Position numbers and translations under genes: made by a program. From positions 496,001-560,000 of the forward strand of contig NZ_FCOA02000003.1 of NCBI RefSeq assembly GCF_001544875.2: a DNA stretch of 64,000 nt, read 5' to 3'. Positions 17,455 through 26,432 of this stretch are shown here, piece after piece; the first letter of the stretch is position 1; each line of letters starts with the position of its first letter. Source of the DNA: Caballeronia hypogeia. GTDB lineage: Bacteria > Pseudomonadota > Gammaproteobacteria > Burkholderiales > Burkholderiaceae. The notes under the pieces were generated by a model. It ran no database searches. It was not told the DNA's origin and saw only the letters and a program-made list of their open reading frames with translations.

Positions 17455-18312
17455 ATGCACATCCCGGCGCGACGGCGGTTCATTTCTCTGGCGCTCGTCA
17501 TGGGCGCGGGGGCGGCGGGATTCATCACCTCGCGCGCGGATACGCCGGACGGCAATCCCGGCGACAAGCGCGCCGACGGCCTCGCCTACGGCGACACGCC
17601 CCGTCAAAGGCTCGACGTCTATGCGCCCGATGGATCGTCCGCCGCCGCGCGGCCCGTCGTGGTCTATCTGTACGGCGGAAGCTGGCAAGGCGGCCAGCGC
17701 AGGGATTCGCGCGGCGTCGGGCAGGCGCTTGCCAGCCGCGGCATCGTGACGATCGCGCCGGACTATCGCCTGTATCCCGAAACCGTCTTTCCCGGCTTCG
17801 TCGACGATACCGCGGCCGCCGTGCGCTGGACGCGCGACCACGCGCGCGCGTTTGGCGGCGACCCGCAGCGCATCAGCGTGATGGGGCATTCGGCCGGCGC
17901 GCATATCGCGGCGCTGGTGGCGTCCGATCCGCGCTATCTGGCGGCGCACGGCATGTCGAAACACGACCTGCGCGGGATGATCGGCCTGGCCGGCCCGTAT
18001 GTCGCGCTTCCGCCCGACGAGCCGCACATCGGGGATATCTTCCCGGCGGCGCTGCGCAGGCAGGCGTTGCCCATCGACGTGATTTCGGGCAACGAACCGC
18101 CGATGCTGCTCGCCACCGGCACCGCGGACACCGTCGTCGATCCGGAGAACAGCGTGCGTTTCGCCACCGCGTTGCGCGAGCACGACGACACGGTCGAACT
18201 GAAGCAATACGCCGGCTGCACCCACGACAAGATCGTCGACGCGATAGCCGCACCACAGGGCGCGGCATGGCCTGTCCTCGACGACGTCATCGCTTTCATC
18301 GAAGCGCATTAA
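17455..18312 (+). CDS. Exported alpha/beta hydrolase (esterase/lipase type)
   Basis: A 285-residue hydrolase of the BD-FAE/carboxylesterase group. The N-terminus (PARRRFISLALVMGAGAAGF) looks like a signal peptide or membrane anchor with arginines in front, possibly Tat-like. Catalytic features: the oxyanion-loop VVYLYGGSW (in place of HGG), the nucleophile elbow VMGHSAGAH, Asp in GTADTVVDPEN, and His in GCTHDKIVDA. The substrate is not predictable; relatives include kynurenine formamidase-like and lipid esterases. The ATG at 17455 has TTGAGGA upstream. Confidence 0.8.
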   Translation: MHIPARRRFISLALVMGAGAAGFITSRADTPDGNPGDKRADGLAYGDTPRQRLDVYAPDGSSAAARPVVVYLYGGSWQGGQRRDSRGVGQALASRGIVTIAPDYRLYPETVFPGFVDDTAAAVRWTRDHARAFGGDPQRISVMGHSAGAHIAALVASDPRYLAAHGMSKHDLRGMIGLAGPYVALPPDEPHIGDIFPAALRRQALPIDVISGNEPPMLLATGTADTVVDPENSVRFATALREHDDTVELKQYAGCTHDKIVDAIAAPQGAAWPVLDDVIAFIEAH

Positions 18313-18435
18313 ACATGCAAATCGGTACATGCCCCTAAGCGCGGGCGCTGCGACGCAGCATGCCTTCCCGGTTCCGCACTCATATACTGATCTGACGGAT
18401 ACCAAAAATGACGATCAAAAAAGCAGGAGGGCATC

Positions 18436-18612
18436 ATGGTCTCCCACTCGGTTGCCGCGCTGATCACGTCTGTAGCGCTCGGCGCTGTCCTCATCGGGGC
18501 GTTGGCTGTTGTCATGCACGTACGCCACAAATATTCGCCGAACCTCATCGGCGCGTTGATCGGCGCGCTGATGTGCTTCGTCCTGCTGGAAACGATTCCG
18601 GCGCTGATCTAG
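18436..18612 (+). CDS. Small membrane protein (58 aa)
   Basis: Frame of 58 residues starting MVSHSVAALITSVALGAVLIG with two hydrophobic helices (about 5-28 and 35-56) split by a charged loop (HVRHKYSP). A strong AGGAGG lies 5 bases before the ATG, which makes translation likely. Its TAG stop shares the palindrome CTAG with the stop of the convergent SDR gene. No family recognised; it was too short to be called by length alone. Confidence 0.65.
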   Translation: MVSHSVAALITSVALGAVLIGALAVVMHVRHKYSPNLIGALIGALMCFVLLETIPALI

Positions 18613-19727
18613 CGCTGCGCGTTCTCGCGCAGGAAATCGTCGACGCTCGGATAACGCAGCGCGTAGCGCAGCTCGCGCTTGAGCCGCGCGTTGGAAAGCC
18701 GTCGCGATTCGCCCATGAACGAGAGCGTGATGGGTTCCAGCCGCGCCTGCGCTTCCTGCCGCGAGATGCGCGGCACGCGCGGCATGCCGTACGCGTCCGC
18801 CACGCGGTCGAAGTAATCCGCCATGCGCAAATCCGTGTCGTCCGATGCGTTCGTTACGCGCTGCGGCCGGCCGCGCGCGAGCGTGCAAATGAGAATCGCG
18901 GCGAGATCGTCGGCGTGGATGTGATTGGTGTAGACATCGTCAGCGTCGACGAGCGCCGGCATTGCCCGCTCGATGCGCGCGAGCGGCAGACGGTTGCCCG
19001 CATAAATGCCCGGAATCCGCACGACCGACACGCGCCAGCCGCTTTCCGCGCCCGCCCTGCGCAACTGCCGCTCCGCCGAGACGCGCCGCCGCGCGCGCTC
19101 GTTTTCCGGACGCGCGGGCCGCGTCTCGTCGATCCAGGCGCCGCCGCAATCGCCGTAGACGCCCGTCGTACTCGCGTAGACGAAGCGCAGGCCGGGGCGA
19201 AAGCTCTCCGGGCGAAGGCTGGTCGAAAAAGGGCCGTCGGGTACAATAAAAGACGTTTTCGCGAACGAACTCGAACGCGATCCCGGTCGGCGCAAAGGCA
19301 CGCTGGACGCGTTTCGAAACTCGTGACGCACGCGCAGATCGGCGGCCCGCATGTAACCGCGCGCGAAGCGCTGCGCCATGACAGGCGTTTGCGCCGGACG
19401 CGCCGCCGAACGATACCGCGCACGCAACGTGCTGATGAGCGCACGTGTACGCGTATCGGCGGCGCCGTCGCGGGGCGGCGGCGCGAGATGCAGCACGGTC
19501 CGCGCGATGCCCGCCAGGCGCTTCAGGCTTCGGCGTGCGTCGAGATCGCCGGGAATCGGCATCGCGCCCGCCGCGCGCAATTCACCGGCGCGCGCAGGAT
19601 GATGCGTGAGCGCGATCACGCGGGGCGCCGCGGCGCGCGCTTGAAGAAGCGGCAGCGCGCGCATGCCGACATCGCCGCATCCGACGATAAGCACGCGCGC
19701 GCGGCGAAGTTTTCGAGTGGCGATCAT
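18609..19727 (-). CDS. NAD(P)-dependent epimerase/SDR-like protein with an internal insert
   Basis: A 372-residue extended-SDR-type protein. The Rossmann start RVLIVGCGDVGMRALPLL, the YASTTGVYGDCGG catalytic region and the C-terminal NASDDTDLRMADYFDRVAD resemble the SDR family 'NAD-dependent epimerase' of Burkholderiaceae. Between about residues 108 and 178 lies an Arg/Ser-rich segment of low complexity that breaks the fold between the ALISTL helix and the GLRFVYAS strand; relatives as I remember them go almost directly from one to the other (about 300 residues total). Whether the gene is functional with this insert is unclear. The substrate is unknown. Confidence 0.75.
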   Translation of the reverse strand: MIATRKLRRARVLIVGCGDVGMRALPLLQARAAAPRVIALTHHPARAGELRAAGAMPIPGDLDARRSLKRLAGIARTVLHLAPPPRDGAADTRTRALISTLRARYRSAARPAQTPVMAQRFARGYMRAADLRVRHEFRNASSVPLRRPGSRSSSFAKTSFIVPDGPFSTSLRPESFRPGLRFVYASTTGVYGDCGGAWIDETRPARPENERARRRVSAERQLRRAGAESGWRVSVVRIPGIYAGNRLPLARIERAMPALVDADDVYTNHIHADDLAAILICTLARGRPQRVTNASDDTDLRMADYFDRVADAYGMPRVPRISRQEAQARLEPITLSFMGESRRLSNARLKRELRYALRYPSVDDFLRENAQR

Positions 19728-19809
19728 CCGGGCATTTTATCCGCCGCATCGCAAACCTCGCTGAAGAACACCGAGACACACAACTCACCCCATTGCACGA
19801 CATCGATCT

Positions 19810-20841
19810 ATGGCTTTTAACGTAATGCTCCGGCAAAGCGGCCGGCAGTTTCAAGTGGAACCCGACGAACCCGTGCTGAGCGCGGCGCTGCGTCAGGGCA
19901 TCGGTCTGCCGTACGGCTGCAAGAACGGCGCGTGCGGTTCCTGCAAGGGGACCGTCGTCAGCGGCGAAATCGAGCAGGCGCCGCATTCGTCGTCGGCCTT
20001 GTCGAACGATGAGAAAACCCGCGGCCTCGCCCTCTTTTGCTGCGCGACCGCGCAGACCGATCTCGAAATCGACGTGCGCGAAGTCGCGGGCGCAGGCGAC
20101 GTGCAGGTGAAGAAGCTGCCGTGTCGCGTGAACGCGCTCGAACGCCGCGCCGACGACGTCATCGAGCTCAGACTGCAACTGCCCGCCAACGAGCGCCTGC
20201 AATATTACGCGGGGCAGTACATCGAATTCATCCTGAAGGACGGCAAGCGCCGCAGCTATTCGATGGCAAGCCCGCCGCATCACGAAGGCCCGCTCGAACT
20301 GCATATCCGCCACATGCCGGGCGGCACGTTCACGGATCACGTGTTCGGTGCGATGAAGGAGCGCGACATCCTGCGCTTCGAAGGTCCGCTCGGCACGTTC
20401 TTTCTGCGCGATGAATCGGACAAGCCGATTGTCTTGCTCGCATCGGGCACGGGTTTCGCGCCGATCAAGGCGATCATCGAACATGCGGTGTTCAAGAATC
20501 TGAATCGCCCGATGACGCTCTACTGGGGCGGCCGCCGCAAGAAGGATCTCTACATGATGGAACTCGCCGAGCAATGGGCGCGCGAGATCCCGAACTTCAA
20601 GTTCGTGCCGGTGCTCTCCGAGCCCGACGCTGACGACGCCTGGACCGGACGCACGGGCTTCGTTCATCGTGCTGTCATCGAAGATCTGCCAGACTTGAGC
20701 GAATATCAGGTGTATGCGTGCGGCGCCCCGGTCATGGTGGAGTCCGCGCAGCGCGATTTCACGCAGCATCATCGCCTGCCGGACGACGAGTTCTACGCGG
20801 ATTCGTTCACCAGCGCGGCGGATCTCGCGCATCCCGTCTGA
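19810..20841 (+). CDS. NAD(P)H-dependent 2Fe-2S/FAD oxidoreductase (CDP-6-deoxy-delta-3,4-glucoseen reductase-like)
   Basis: A 343-residue electron-transfer flavoprotein. The N-terminal plant-type ferredoxin domain has the cluster cysteines in GCKNGACGSCKG plus a fourth Cys in LFCCATAQ. Then comes an FAD domain with RRSYSMASPP and an NAD(P) domain with LLASGTGFAPIKAI and a C-terminal VYACGAPVMVE. The layout is that of AscD/RfbI and phenol/benzoate dioxygenase reductases; no sugar-biosynthesis genes lie near, so the usual name is only a family label. Partner oxygenase unknown. Confidence 0.85.
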   Translation: MAFNVMLRQSGRQFQVEPDEPVLSAALRQGIGLPYGCKNGACGSCKGTVVSGEIEQAPHSSSALSNDEKTRGLALFCCATAQTDLEIDVREVAGAGDVQVKKLPCRVNALERRADDVIELRLQLPANERLQYYAGQYIEFILKDGKRRSYSMASPPHHEGPLELHIRHMPGGTFTDHVFGAMKERDILRFEGPLGTFFLRDESDKPIVLLASGTGFAPIKAIIEHAVFKNLNRPMTLYWGGRRKKDLYMMELAEQWAREIPNFKFVPVLSEPDADDAWTGRTGFVHRAVIEDLPDLSEYQVYACGAPVMVESAQRDFTQHHRLPDDEFYADSFTSAADLAHPV

Positions 20842-20885
20842 CGTTGCGCACAACCTGCACGCGGACAAAAAATCCGCGTGCACGG

Positions 20886-20972
20886 TTTACAGGCAGGAAC
20901 GTCATAACGTATCCTTCGCGAATGATCAGAATCCTGAACGCACTTCGACGTCGCCGCTCGCCGCTTCCCTAG
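20886..20972 (+). CDS. Candidate Arg-rich leader peptide (16 aa) with promoter-like upstream
   Basis: ATG at 20922 opens MIRILNALRRRRSPLP, ending TAG at 20970-20972, with five Arg codons including four in a row (CGA CGT CGC CGC). A -35/-10 pair (TTTACA 20886-20891, TATCCT 20910-20915, 18-bp spacer) would start transcription near the ATG, so the message might be leaderless; no Shine-Dalgarno is visible. A terminator (21036-21067) then lies between this peptide and the aminotransferase at 21109, the layout of a transcription attenuator. This is speculative; the run could be chance. Confidence 0.25.
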   Translation, partial: FTGRNVITYPSRMIRILNALRRRRSPLP

Positions 20973-21035
20973 GGATGCCGCTGGCTCGTCACGCATTTGC
21001 GCTTACGGTTCGGTTGTTTCGAAGCGTACGAAATG

Positions 21036-21067
21036 AAGCCACGGAACTCCGTGGCTTTTTGTTTTTT
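21036..21067 (+). terminator. Intrinsic terminator or attenuator before the aminotransferase
   Basis: 9-10 bp stem AAGCCACGG/CCGTGGCTT with a short AACT loop, then TTTGTTTTTT. It lies 42 bp before the ATG of the aminotransferase, too far from the upstream reductase stop (195 bp) to be its obvious terminator. Confidence 0.8.
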
Positions 21068-21108
21068 CCGCACCACTTTCCTCTTTTGCCTTCGTGGAGC
21101 CCGCTGTC

Positions 21109-22293
21109 ATGAATTTCAATGAGTACCCCGTTGATTCGCTGATGTACATCACGAACCGTCCCGAGATCGTGTTTACGCATGGCAAGGGTTCCTGGCTCTA
21201 CGACAACACGGGCAAGCGCTATCTCGACTTCATCCAGGGCTGGGCCGTCAATTCGCTCGGCCACTGCAACGAAGGCATGATCGAGGCGATGGAAAAGCAG
21301 GCGCGCACGCTGATCAACCCGTCGCCCGCGTTCTACAACGCGCCGATGGCGCAGCTCGCGGGCCTGCTCACCGCGAACAGCTGCTTCGACAAGGTGTTCT
21401 TCGCCAACAGCGGCGCGGAAGCGAACGAAGGCGCGATCAAGCTCGCGCGCAAGTGGGGCAAGAAGTTCAGGAACGGCGCGTACGAGATCATCACCTTCGA
21501 TCACAGCTTTCATGGCCGCACCATCGCGACGATGTCCGCGAGCGGCAAGGCCGGCTGGGACACGATCTACGCGCCGCAAGTGCCGGGCTTTCCGAAGGCC
21601 GATCTGAACGACATCGCTTCGGTCGAGAAACTCATCAACGAGAAGACCGTCGGCGTGATGCTCGAGCCGATTCAGGGCGAAGGCGGCGTGATTCCGGCGA
21701 CGCGCGAGTTCATGCAGCAACTGCGCGAGCTGACGAAGAAGCACAACCTGCTTCTGATCGTCGATGAAGTGCAGAGTGGTTGCGGCCGCGCGGGAACGCT
21801 CTTCGCGTACGAGCTCTCGGGCGTGGAGCCGGACATCATGACGCTCGGCAAGGGCATCGGCGGCGGCGTGCCGCTGGCGGCGCTGCTTTCGAAGGCGGAT
21901 GTCGCGTGCTTCGAGGCGGGCGATCAGGGCGGCACCTACAACGGCAATCCCCTGATGACGGCGGCAGGCCACTCGGTGATTTCGCAACTCGTCGCGCCCG
22001 GCTTCCTCGAAAGCGTGCGCGAGAAAGGCGAGTATCTGAAGCAGGAATTGCTCAAGCTTTCCACCGAGCGCGGCTTCAAGGGCGAGCGCGGCGAAGGCCT
22101 GCTGCGCGCACTGCTGCTCGACAGCGACAAGGGTCCGCAGATCGTCGAAAAGGCGCGTCTGATGCAACCGGACGGCCTGCTGCTCAACGCGGCGCGCCCG
22201 AACCTGCTGCGTTTCATGCCCGCGCTCAACGTCACGAAGGACGAGATCGACCAGATGATGGCGATGCTGCGCTCGGTGCTCGATTCGCTGTGA
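21109..22293 (+). CDS. argD: Acetylornithine-type aminotransferase (class III, PLP)
   Basis: A 394-residue PLP enzyme of the ArgD/GabT group, annotated as acetylornithine transaminase in relatives I remember. Motifs: [47 protein letters not shown], and the PLP lysine in [19 protein letters not shown]. It would transfer the amino group between glutamate and N-acetylglutamate semialdehyde in arginine synthesis. The start at 21109 ([11 protein letters not shown]) is better than the GTG at 21094. The stop overlaps the next gene's GTG (GTGA), so the GNAT is translationally coupled. Confidence 0.85.
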   Translation: MNFNEYPVDSLMYITNRPEIVFTHGKGSWLYDNTGKRYLDFIQGWAVNSLGHCNEGMIEAMEKQARTLINPSPAFYNAPMAQLAGLLTANSCFDKVFFANSGAEANEGAIKLARKWGKKFRNGAYEIITFDHSFHGRTIATMSASGKAGWDTIYAPQVPGFPKADLNDIASVEKLINEKTVGVMLEPIQGEGGVIPATREFMQQLRELTKKHNLLLIVDEVQSGCGRAGTLFAYELSGVEPDIMTLGKGIGGGVPLAALLSKADVACFEAGDQGGTYNGNPLMTAAGHSVISQLVAPGFLESVREKGEYLKQELLKLSTERGFKGERGEGLLRALLLDSDKGPQIVEKARLMQPDGLLLNAARPNLLRFMPALNVTKDEIDQMMAMLRSVLDSL

Positions 22294-22715
22294 TCATCCG
22301 CACCTTCGACGCAGGCGATCGCGATGCCGTGATCGCCCTGTGGCGCGATGTGTTTCCGGAGTACGCGGACGTGTCGCGTCCGCAGCGCGACCCGGCGTTG
22401 TCGATCGCCAACAAGATGAAGATGCAGCCGGAGCTGTTCTTCGTCGGCTCGCTCGACGGTGAAGTGATCGGCACAGTCATGGCGGGCTACGACGGCCATC
22501 GCGGCTGGGTCTATTCGCTGGCCGTCACGCCGACGCTGCGCGGACGCGGCTTCGGAAGCGCGCTGATGCGGCATGCGGAAGCCGCGTTGGCGAAGCTCGG
22601 GTGCCCGAAGGTAAACTTGCAGATCATGTCGTTCAAGACCGATTTGCGGGGGTTCTACGAGAAGCTGGGTTATCGAATGGATGAAGTCGTGAGCCTCGGC
22701 AAGCGGCTTCAATAA
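22290..22715 (+). CDS. ypeA: GNAT-family acetyltransferase, YpeA type
   Basis: A 141-residue N-acetyltransferase starting at a GTG that overlaps the previous stop. It has the acetyl-CoA motif [19 protein letters not shown] and the YpeA-like start [17 protein letters not shown] and C-terminal [21 protein letters not shown]. The acceptor is unknown. Coupling to the acetylornithine-type aminotransferase suggests, but does not prove, an amino-acid-related role. Confidence 0.85.
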   Translation: MIIRTFDAGDRDAVIALWRDVFPEYADVSRPQRDPALSIANKMKMQPELFFVGSLDGEVIGTVMAGYDGHRGWVYSLAVTPTLRGRGFGSALMRHAEAALAKLGCPKVNLQIMSFKTDLRGFYEKLGYRMDEVVSLGKRLQ

Positions 22716-22748
22716 AAAAAACCGGCTGTCGCATGACAGCCGGCTTTT
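22713..22748. terminator. Bidirectional terminator between ypeA and livF
   Basis: 9-bp stem CCGGCTGTC/GACAGCCGG with a GCAT loop, a run of eight A to the left and CTTTTG to the right; serves the two convergent operons. Confidence 0.9.
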
Positions 22749-22770
22749 GCTTTCAAGCAACGAGCGAAGC

Positions 22771-23493
22771 TTATTCGCCCAGATACGCCGCCCTCACCTT
22801 CGGATCATCCAGCATGGTTTTCGCGTCGCCGGTCATCGTGACCGTGCCCGAATCCATCACGTAACCGCGATTCGCCGCCTGCAACGCCAGACGCGCGTTC
22901 TGCTCGACCAGCAGCACGGTCAGACCTTCCTTCGAAATCTCGCGCACCACTTCGAAGATCTTCTCGACCATGATCGGCGAGAGACCCATCGACGGCTCAT
23001 CGAGCAACAGGAGCTTCGGACGCGAGAGCAGCGCGCGCGCCATCGCGAGCATCTGCTGCTCACCACCCGAGAGCGTGCCCGCGTATTGCGACGCACGTTC
23101 CTTCAGACGCGGGAAGAAGCCGAACATGCGCTCGGTGTCCTTCTGAATCTCTGCAGTGTCATTGCGCAGATACGCGCCCATCTGCATGTTCTCGAGAATC
23201 GACATGCGCGCGAAGATGCCGCGACCTTCCGGCACCATCGCGAGGCCGCGCTTGAGCAACTCGTGCGTCGGCACGCCCTTGATCGACTGGCCCATGTACT
23301 CGATATCGCCTCCCGAGTACGGCTTGAGGCCCGTGATGGCCTTCATCGTCGTGGTCTTGCCCGCGCCGTTCGCGCCGATCAGCGTAACCAGTTCGCCCTG
23401 ACCCACTTCCAGATCGACACCCTTCACCGCCTGGATGCCGCCGTAGTTCACCTGCAGACCCTTGACCTTCAACATCGCGCTTGTGGTCGCCAT
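22771..23493 (-). CDS. livF: Branched-chain amino acid ABC transporter ATPase LivF
   Basis: Second ATPase of the LIV-type transporter, 240 residues. Walker A GANGAGKTTTMKAI, signature LSGGEQQMLAMARAL and Walker B LLLLDEPSMGLSP are intact. Last gene of livH-livM-livG-livF; its ATG immediately follows the livG stop. Distinguished from LivG by its shorter length and by EGRGIFARMSILENMQMG. Confidence 0.95.
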   Translation of the reverse strand: MATTSAMLKVKGLQVNYGGIQAVKGVDLEVGQGELVTLIGANGAGKTTTMKAITGLKPYSGGDIEYMGQSIKGVPTHELLKRGLAMVPEGRGIFARMSILENMQMGAYLRNDTAEIQKDTERMFGFFPRLKERASQYAGTLSGGEQQMLAMARALLSRPKLLLLDEPSMGLSPIMVEKIFEVVREISKEGLTVLLVEQNARLALQAANRGYVMDSGTVTMTGDAKTMLDDPKVRAAYLGE

Positions 23494-24270
23494 TTAGTGC
23501 ACCCCCGCACCCAGATATGCCTCGATCACCTTCGGGTCCTTCTGCACGTCCTGTGGCAGACCTTCGGCGATCACCTTGCCGTAATCGAGCACCGTCATGC
23601 GGTTGCACAATCCCATCACGAGTTTCACGTCGTGTTCGATCAGAAGAATCGTCTTGCCGTCCGAGCGGATCTTGTCGAGCAGACGCGTCAGTTCGACCTT
23701 CTCCGTCGCGTTCATGCCGGCGGCCGGTTCGTCGAGCGCGAGCAGCTTCGGATCGGTCGCCAATGCGCGCGCGATTTCCAGACGGCGCTGGTGGCCGTAC
23801 GACAGGTTGCGTGACGTGTAGTCCGCGTACTGCAGAACGCCGACGTATTCGAGCAGCTCGAGCGCGCGCTCCTTGATTTCCTTCTCTTCACGACGTTCCG
23901 CCGGCGTCTGGAACACCGCACCGATCAGACCGTGCTTGGTCCGCACGTGACGCCCGACCATCACGTTCTCCAGCGCAGTCATGCCGCCGAACAGACGGAT
24001 GTTCTGGAAGGTGCGCGCGATGCCCGCCTTCGCCACCTGATACACGGCGGTCGGCGTGTACGCCTGACCATCGAGCTTGAACTCGCCCGAGTCCGGCGTG
24101 TAGAGACCGGTGATCACGTTGAAGAACGTCGTCTTGCCGGCGCCGTTCGGGCCAATCAGACCGTAGATCGTGCCTTCCTGGATTTCGAGACCCACATCCG
24201 ACAGAGCCTGAAGACCGCCGAAGCGCTTGTTGACGCCCTTGACGGAAAGTCGCGTTTGTTTATCGCTCAT
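23494..24270 (-). CDS. livG: Branched-chain amino acid ABC transporter ATPase LivG
   Basis: First ATPase of the transporter, 258 residues: Walker A GPNGAGKTTFFNVITG, a typical LivG insert RTFQNIRLFGGMTALENVMVGRH (split here over several residues), signature LSYGHQRRLEIARAL and Walker B LLALDEPAAGMN. It lies 17 bp after livM. Confidence 0.95.
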   Translation of the reverse strand: MSDKQTRLSVKGVNKRFGGLQALSDVGLEIQEGTIYGLIGPNGAGKTTFFNVITGLYTPDSGEFKLDGQAYTPTAVYQVAKAGIARTFQNIRLFGGMTALENVMVGRHVRTKHGLIGAVFQTPAERREEKEIKERALELLEYVGVLQYADYTSRNLSYGHQRRLEIARALATDPKLLALDEPAAGMNATEKVELTRLLDKIRSDGKTILLIEHDVKLVMGLCNRMTVLDYGKVIAEGLPQDVQKDPKVIEAYLGAGVH

Positions 24271-24287
24271 GTTCTATTCCCCCGCTC

Positions 24288-25457
24288 TCAAGCGCGCACC
24301 GGCTTCTTGCCGCTGCGCTTCGCGATCTTCGCGATCTTGTCTTCGTGTTTCGCGGCCGGCCACAGACCTTCCGAGCGATACAGCATGATCAGGACCATCG
24401 CCAGACCGTACAGCAACTGACGGATGACTTCGGTATCGACGATCTGATGGCCGAAGATGGCGTTCTGCAGCGGACCCATCGTCGAACGCAGGAATTCGGG
24501 GAACACGGCGAGCAGCACCGCGCCGAGAATCACGCCGGGGATGTGGCCCATGCCGCCCAGCACCACGCACGCCAGCACGACGATCGATTCCCAGAAGGTG
24601 AACGATTCCGGCGACACGAAGCCCTGGAACGCACCGAACATCGCGCCCGACAGACCGCCGAACGACGCGCCCATCGCGAACGCCAGCAGCTTCACGTTAC
24701 GGGTGTTGATGCCCATCGCCTTCGCGGCGATTTCGTCTTCGCGGATCGCGGCCCACGCGCGGCCGATGCGCGAGTGCTGCAGACGCGTACAGACCCAGAT
24801 CACGAACAGCGCGCACAGCACGAACAGGTAGTAGTACAGGTACACCGACGGAAACTTGAAGCCGAGAAACTCGTGCGTCTGCGCGAGGCTGAAGTCGCCG
24901 ACATGCACCGGAGAGATGCCCGTGATGCCCTTCGGACCGTTCGTGATGTTGATCGGACGATCGAGGTTGTTCATGAAGATCCGGACGATTTCCCCGAAGC
25001 CCAACGTCACGATCGCAAGATAGTCGCCGCGCAGACGCAGCGTCGGTGCGCCGAGCAGCACGCCGAAGGTCGCCGCGAGCGCCATCGCGATCGGCACGAT
25101 GATGAAGAACGGGAAGTGAAGTCCGTTCGGCGCGAGCGCCGCGATCCATTCGAACTGGGTCGAAAGCTGCGGCGACGACAGCAGCGCCGCCGTGTACGCG
25201 CCCACCGCGTAGAACGCGATGTAGCCCAGGTCGAGCAGGCCGGCGAAGCCGACCACGACATTGAGGCCGAGCGCGAGCATCACATACAGCATCGCGAAGT
25301 CGAGCACGCGGACCCAGTAGTTGCCGCCCGCGGCGCCGATCACCATCGGTGCGGCAATGACGAACACGGCGGTGAGAATGCCCACGACGAGCGTTTTCGT
25401 CATGTTCTTCTCGGGGATGAGCGTCGTGGACGGCTCAATCGGTTGAATCGAAGTCAT
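24288..25457 (-). CDS. livM: Branched-chain amino acid ABC transporter permease LivM
   Basis: Inner-membrane permease, 389 residues, with an N-terminal extension before the first helix (ILTAVFVIAAPMVIGAAGG) and about nine to ten helices. Diagnostic stretches are GLLDLGYIAFYAVGAYTAALL and LRLRGDYLAIVTLGFGEIVRI, and the EAA-like loop RAWAAIREDEIAAKAMG. GAGGAG lies about 9 bases before the start. Confidence 0.95.
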   Translation of the reverse strand: MTSIQPIEPSTTLIPEKNMTKTLVVGILTAVFVIAAPMVIGAAGGNYWVRVLDFAMLYVMLALGLNVVVGFAGLLDLGYIAFYAVGAYTAALLSSPQLSTQFEWIAALAPNGLHFPFFIIVPIAMALAATFGVLLGAPTLRLRGDYLAIVTLGFGEIVRIFMNNLDRPINITNGPKGITGISPVHVGDFSLAQTHEFLGFKFPSVYLYYYLFVLCALFVIWVCTRLQHSRIGRAWAAIREDEIAAKAMGINTRNVKLLAFAMGASFGGLSGAMFGAFQGFVSPESFTFWESIVVLACVVLGGMGHIPGVILGAVLLAVFPEFLRSTMGPLQNAIFGHQIVDTEVIRQLLYGLAMVLIMLYRSEGLWPAAKHEDKIAKIAKRSGKKPVRA

Positions 25458-25481
25458 TTTTATGAGCTCCTCACACGAGGT

Positions 25482-26432
25482 TTAAGCGCGGTCCGCGACA
25501 CGTTCGCCGAGCAGACCCGACGGACGGAACACGAGCACGATGATCAGCACGATGAAGGCGAACACGTCCTGGTAGTTGGACCCGAAGACGCCGCCCGTCA
25601 GGTTGCCGATGTAACCGGCGCCCAACTGTTCGATGAGACCGAGCAGCACACCGCCGACCATCGCGCCGCCCAGGTTGCCGATACCGCCCAGCACCGCCGC
25701 CGTGAACGCCTTCAGGCCGGGAATGAAGCCCATGTAGAAGTGCGCGTTGCCGTATTCGGAGGCGATCATCACGCCCGCCAGTGCCGCCAGCGCCGAGCCG
25801 ATCATGAAGGTCGCGGAAATCACGAAGTTCGGATTCACGCCCATCAGCGAGGCGTTGGCCGGGTTCTCGGCGATGGCGCGCATCGCGCGGCCGAGCTTGG
25901 TCTTGTGCACGAGGAGCAGCAGGCCCGCCATCACGATGAACGCAACGACGATGATCACGATTTCGGTCATCGAAATCACGGCGCCCGGACGGGTTTCGTC
26001 GGCGGCGATCACGTTGATCGGATCGGTCGGCAGAAGCTGCGGGAACGCGAGCGGATTGCGGCCCCAGATCATCATCGCGATGGTCTGCAGGAGAATTGAC
26101 ACGCCGATCGCGGTGATCAGCGGGGCCAGACGCGGCGCCTTTCGCAGCGGCCGGTACGCGACTTTTTCGATCGTGTAACCGACGATCGCGCAGACGATCG
26201 CGGCGACGATCAGCGCAATCGTCAGCATGATCGGTCCGGGCAGGCCGGGCGCATGGTTCTGCATGACGCCGATGGCCGAGAGCGCAACCATGGCGCCCAC
26301 CATCAGCACGTCGCCGTGCGCGAAGTTGATGATGCCGAGAATGCCGTACACCATCGTATAGCCCAGTGCGATGATGGCGTAGACGCTGCCAAGCACCAGA
26401 CCGTTGATGATCTGCTGGATGAAAATATCCAT
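25482..26432 (-). CDS. livH: Branched-chain amino acid ABC transporter permease LivH
   Basis: First permease of the transporter, 316 residues, starting MDIFIQQIINGLVLGSVYAI with LGYTMVYGILGIINFAHGD and the EAA-type loop LGRAMRAIAENPANASLMG. AAGGAG precedes the ATG. It begins the livHMGF run and lies 214 bp downstream of the binding-protein gene, with a terminator-like hairpin between; the operon may therefore have a partly separate promoter. Confidence 0.95.
   Translation of the reverse strand: MDIFIQQIINGLVLGSVYAIIALGYTMVYGILGIINFAHGDVLMVGAMVALSAIGVMQNHAPGLPGPIMLTIALIVAAIVCAIVGYTIEKVAYRPLRKAPRLAPLITAIGVSILLQTIAMMIWGRNPLAFPQLLPTDPINVIAADETRPGAVISMTEIVIIVVAFIVMAGLLLLVHKTKLGRAMRAIAENPANASLMGVNPNFVISATFMIGSALAALAGVMIASEYGNAHFYMGFIPGLKAFTAAVLGGIGNLGGAMVGGVLLGLIEQLGAGYIGNLTGGVFGSNYQDVFAFIVLIIVLVFRPSGLLGERVADRA

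Noticed and set aside
20855..20884. Hairpin TGCACGCGGA/TCCGCGTGCA after the reductase gene as a terminator
   Set aside because: The stem is good but the A-run is in the loop and no T-run follows on the plus strand, so it is not a convincing intrinsic terminator; it may be a processing or stability hairpin.
21094..21108. Upstream GTG start for the aminotransferase
   Set aside because: It would add only five residues and coincide with the ribosome binding site GTGGAG used by the ATG at 21109.
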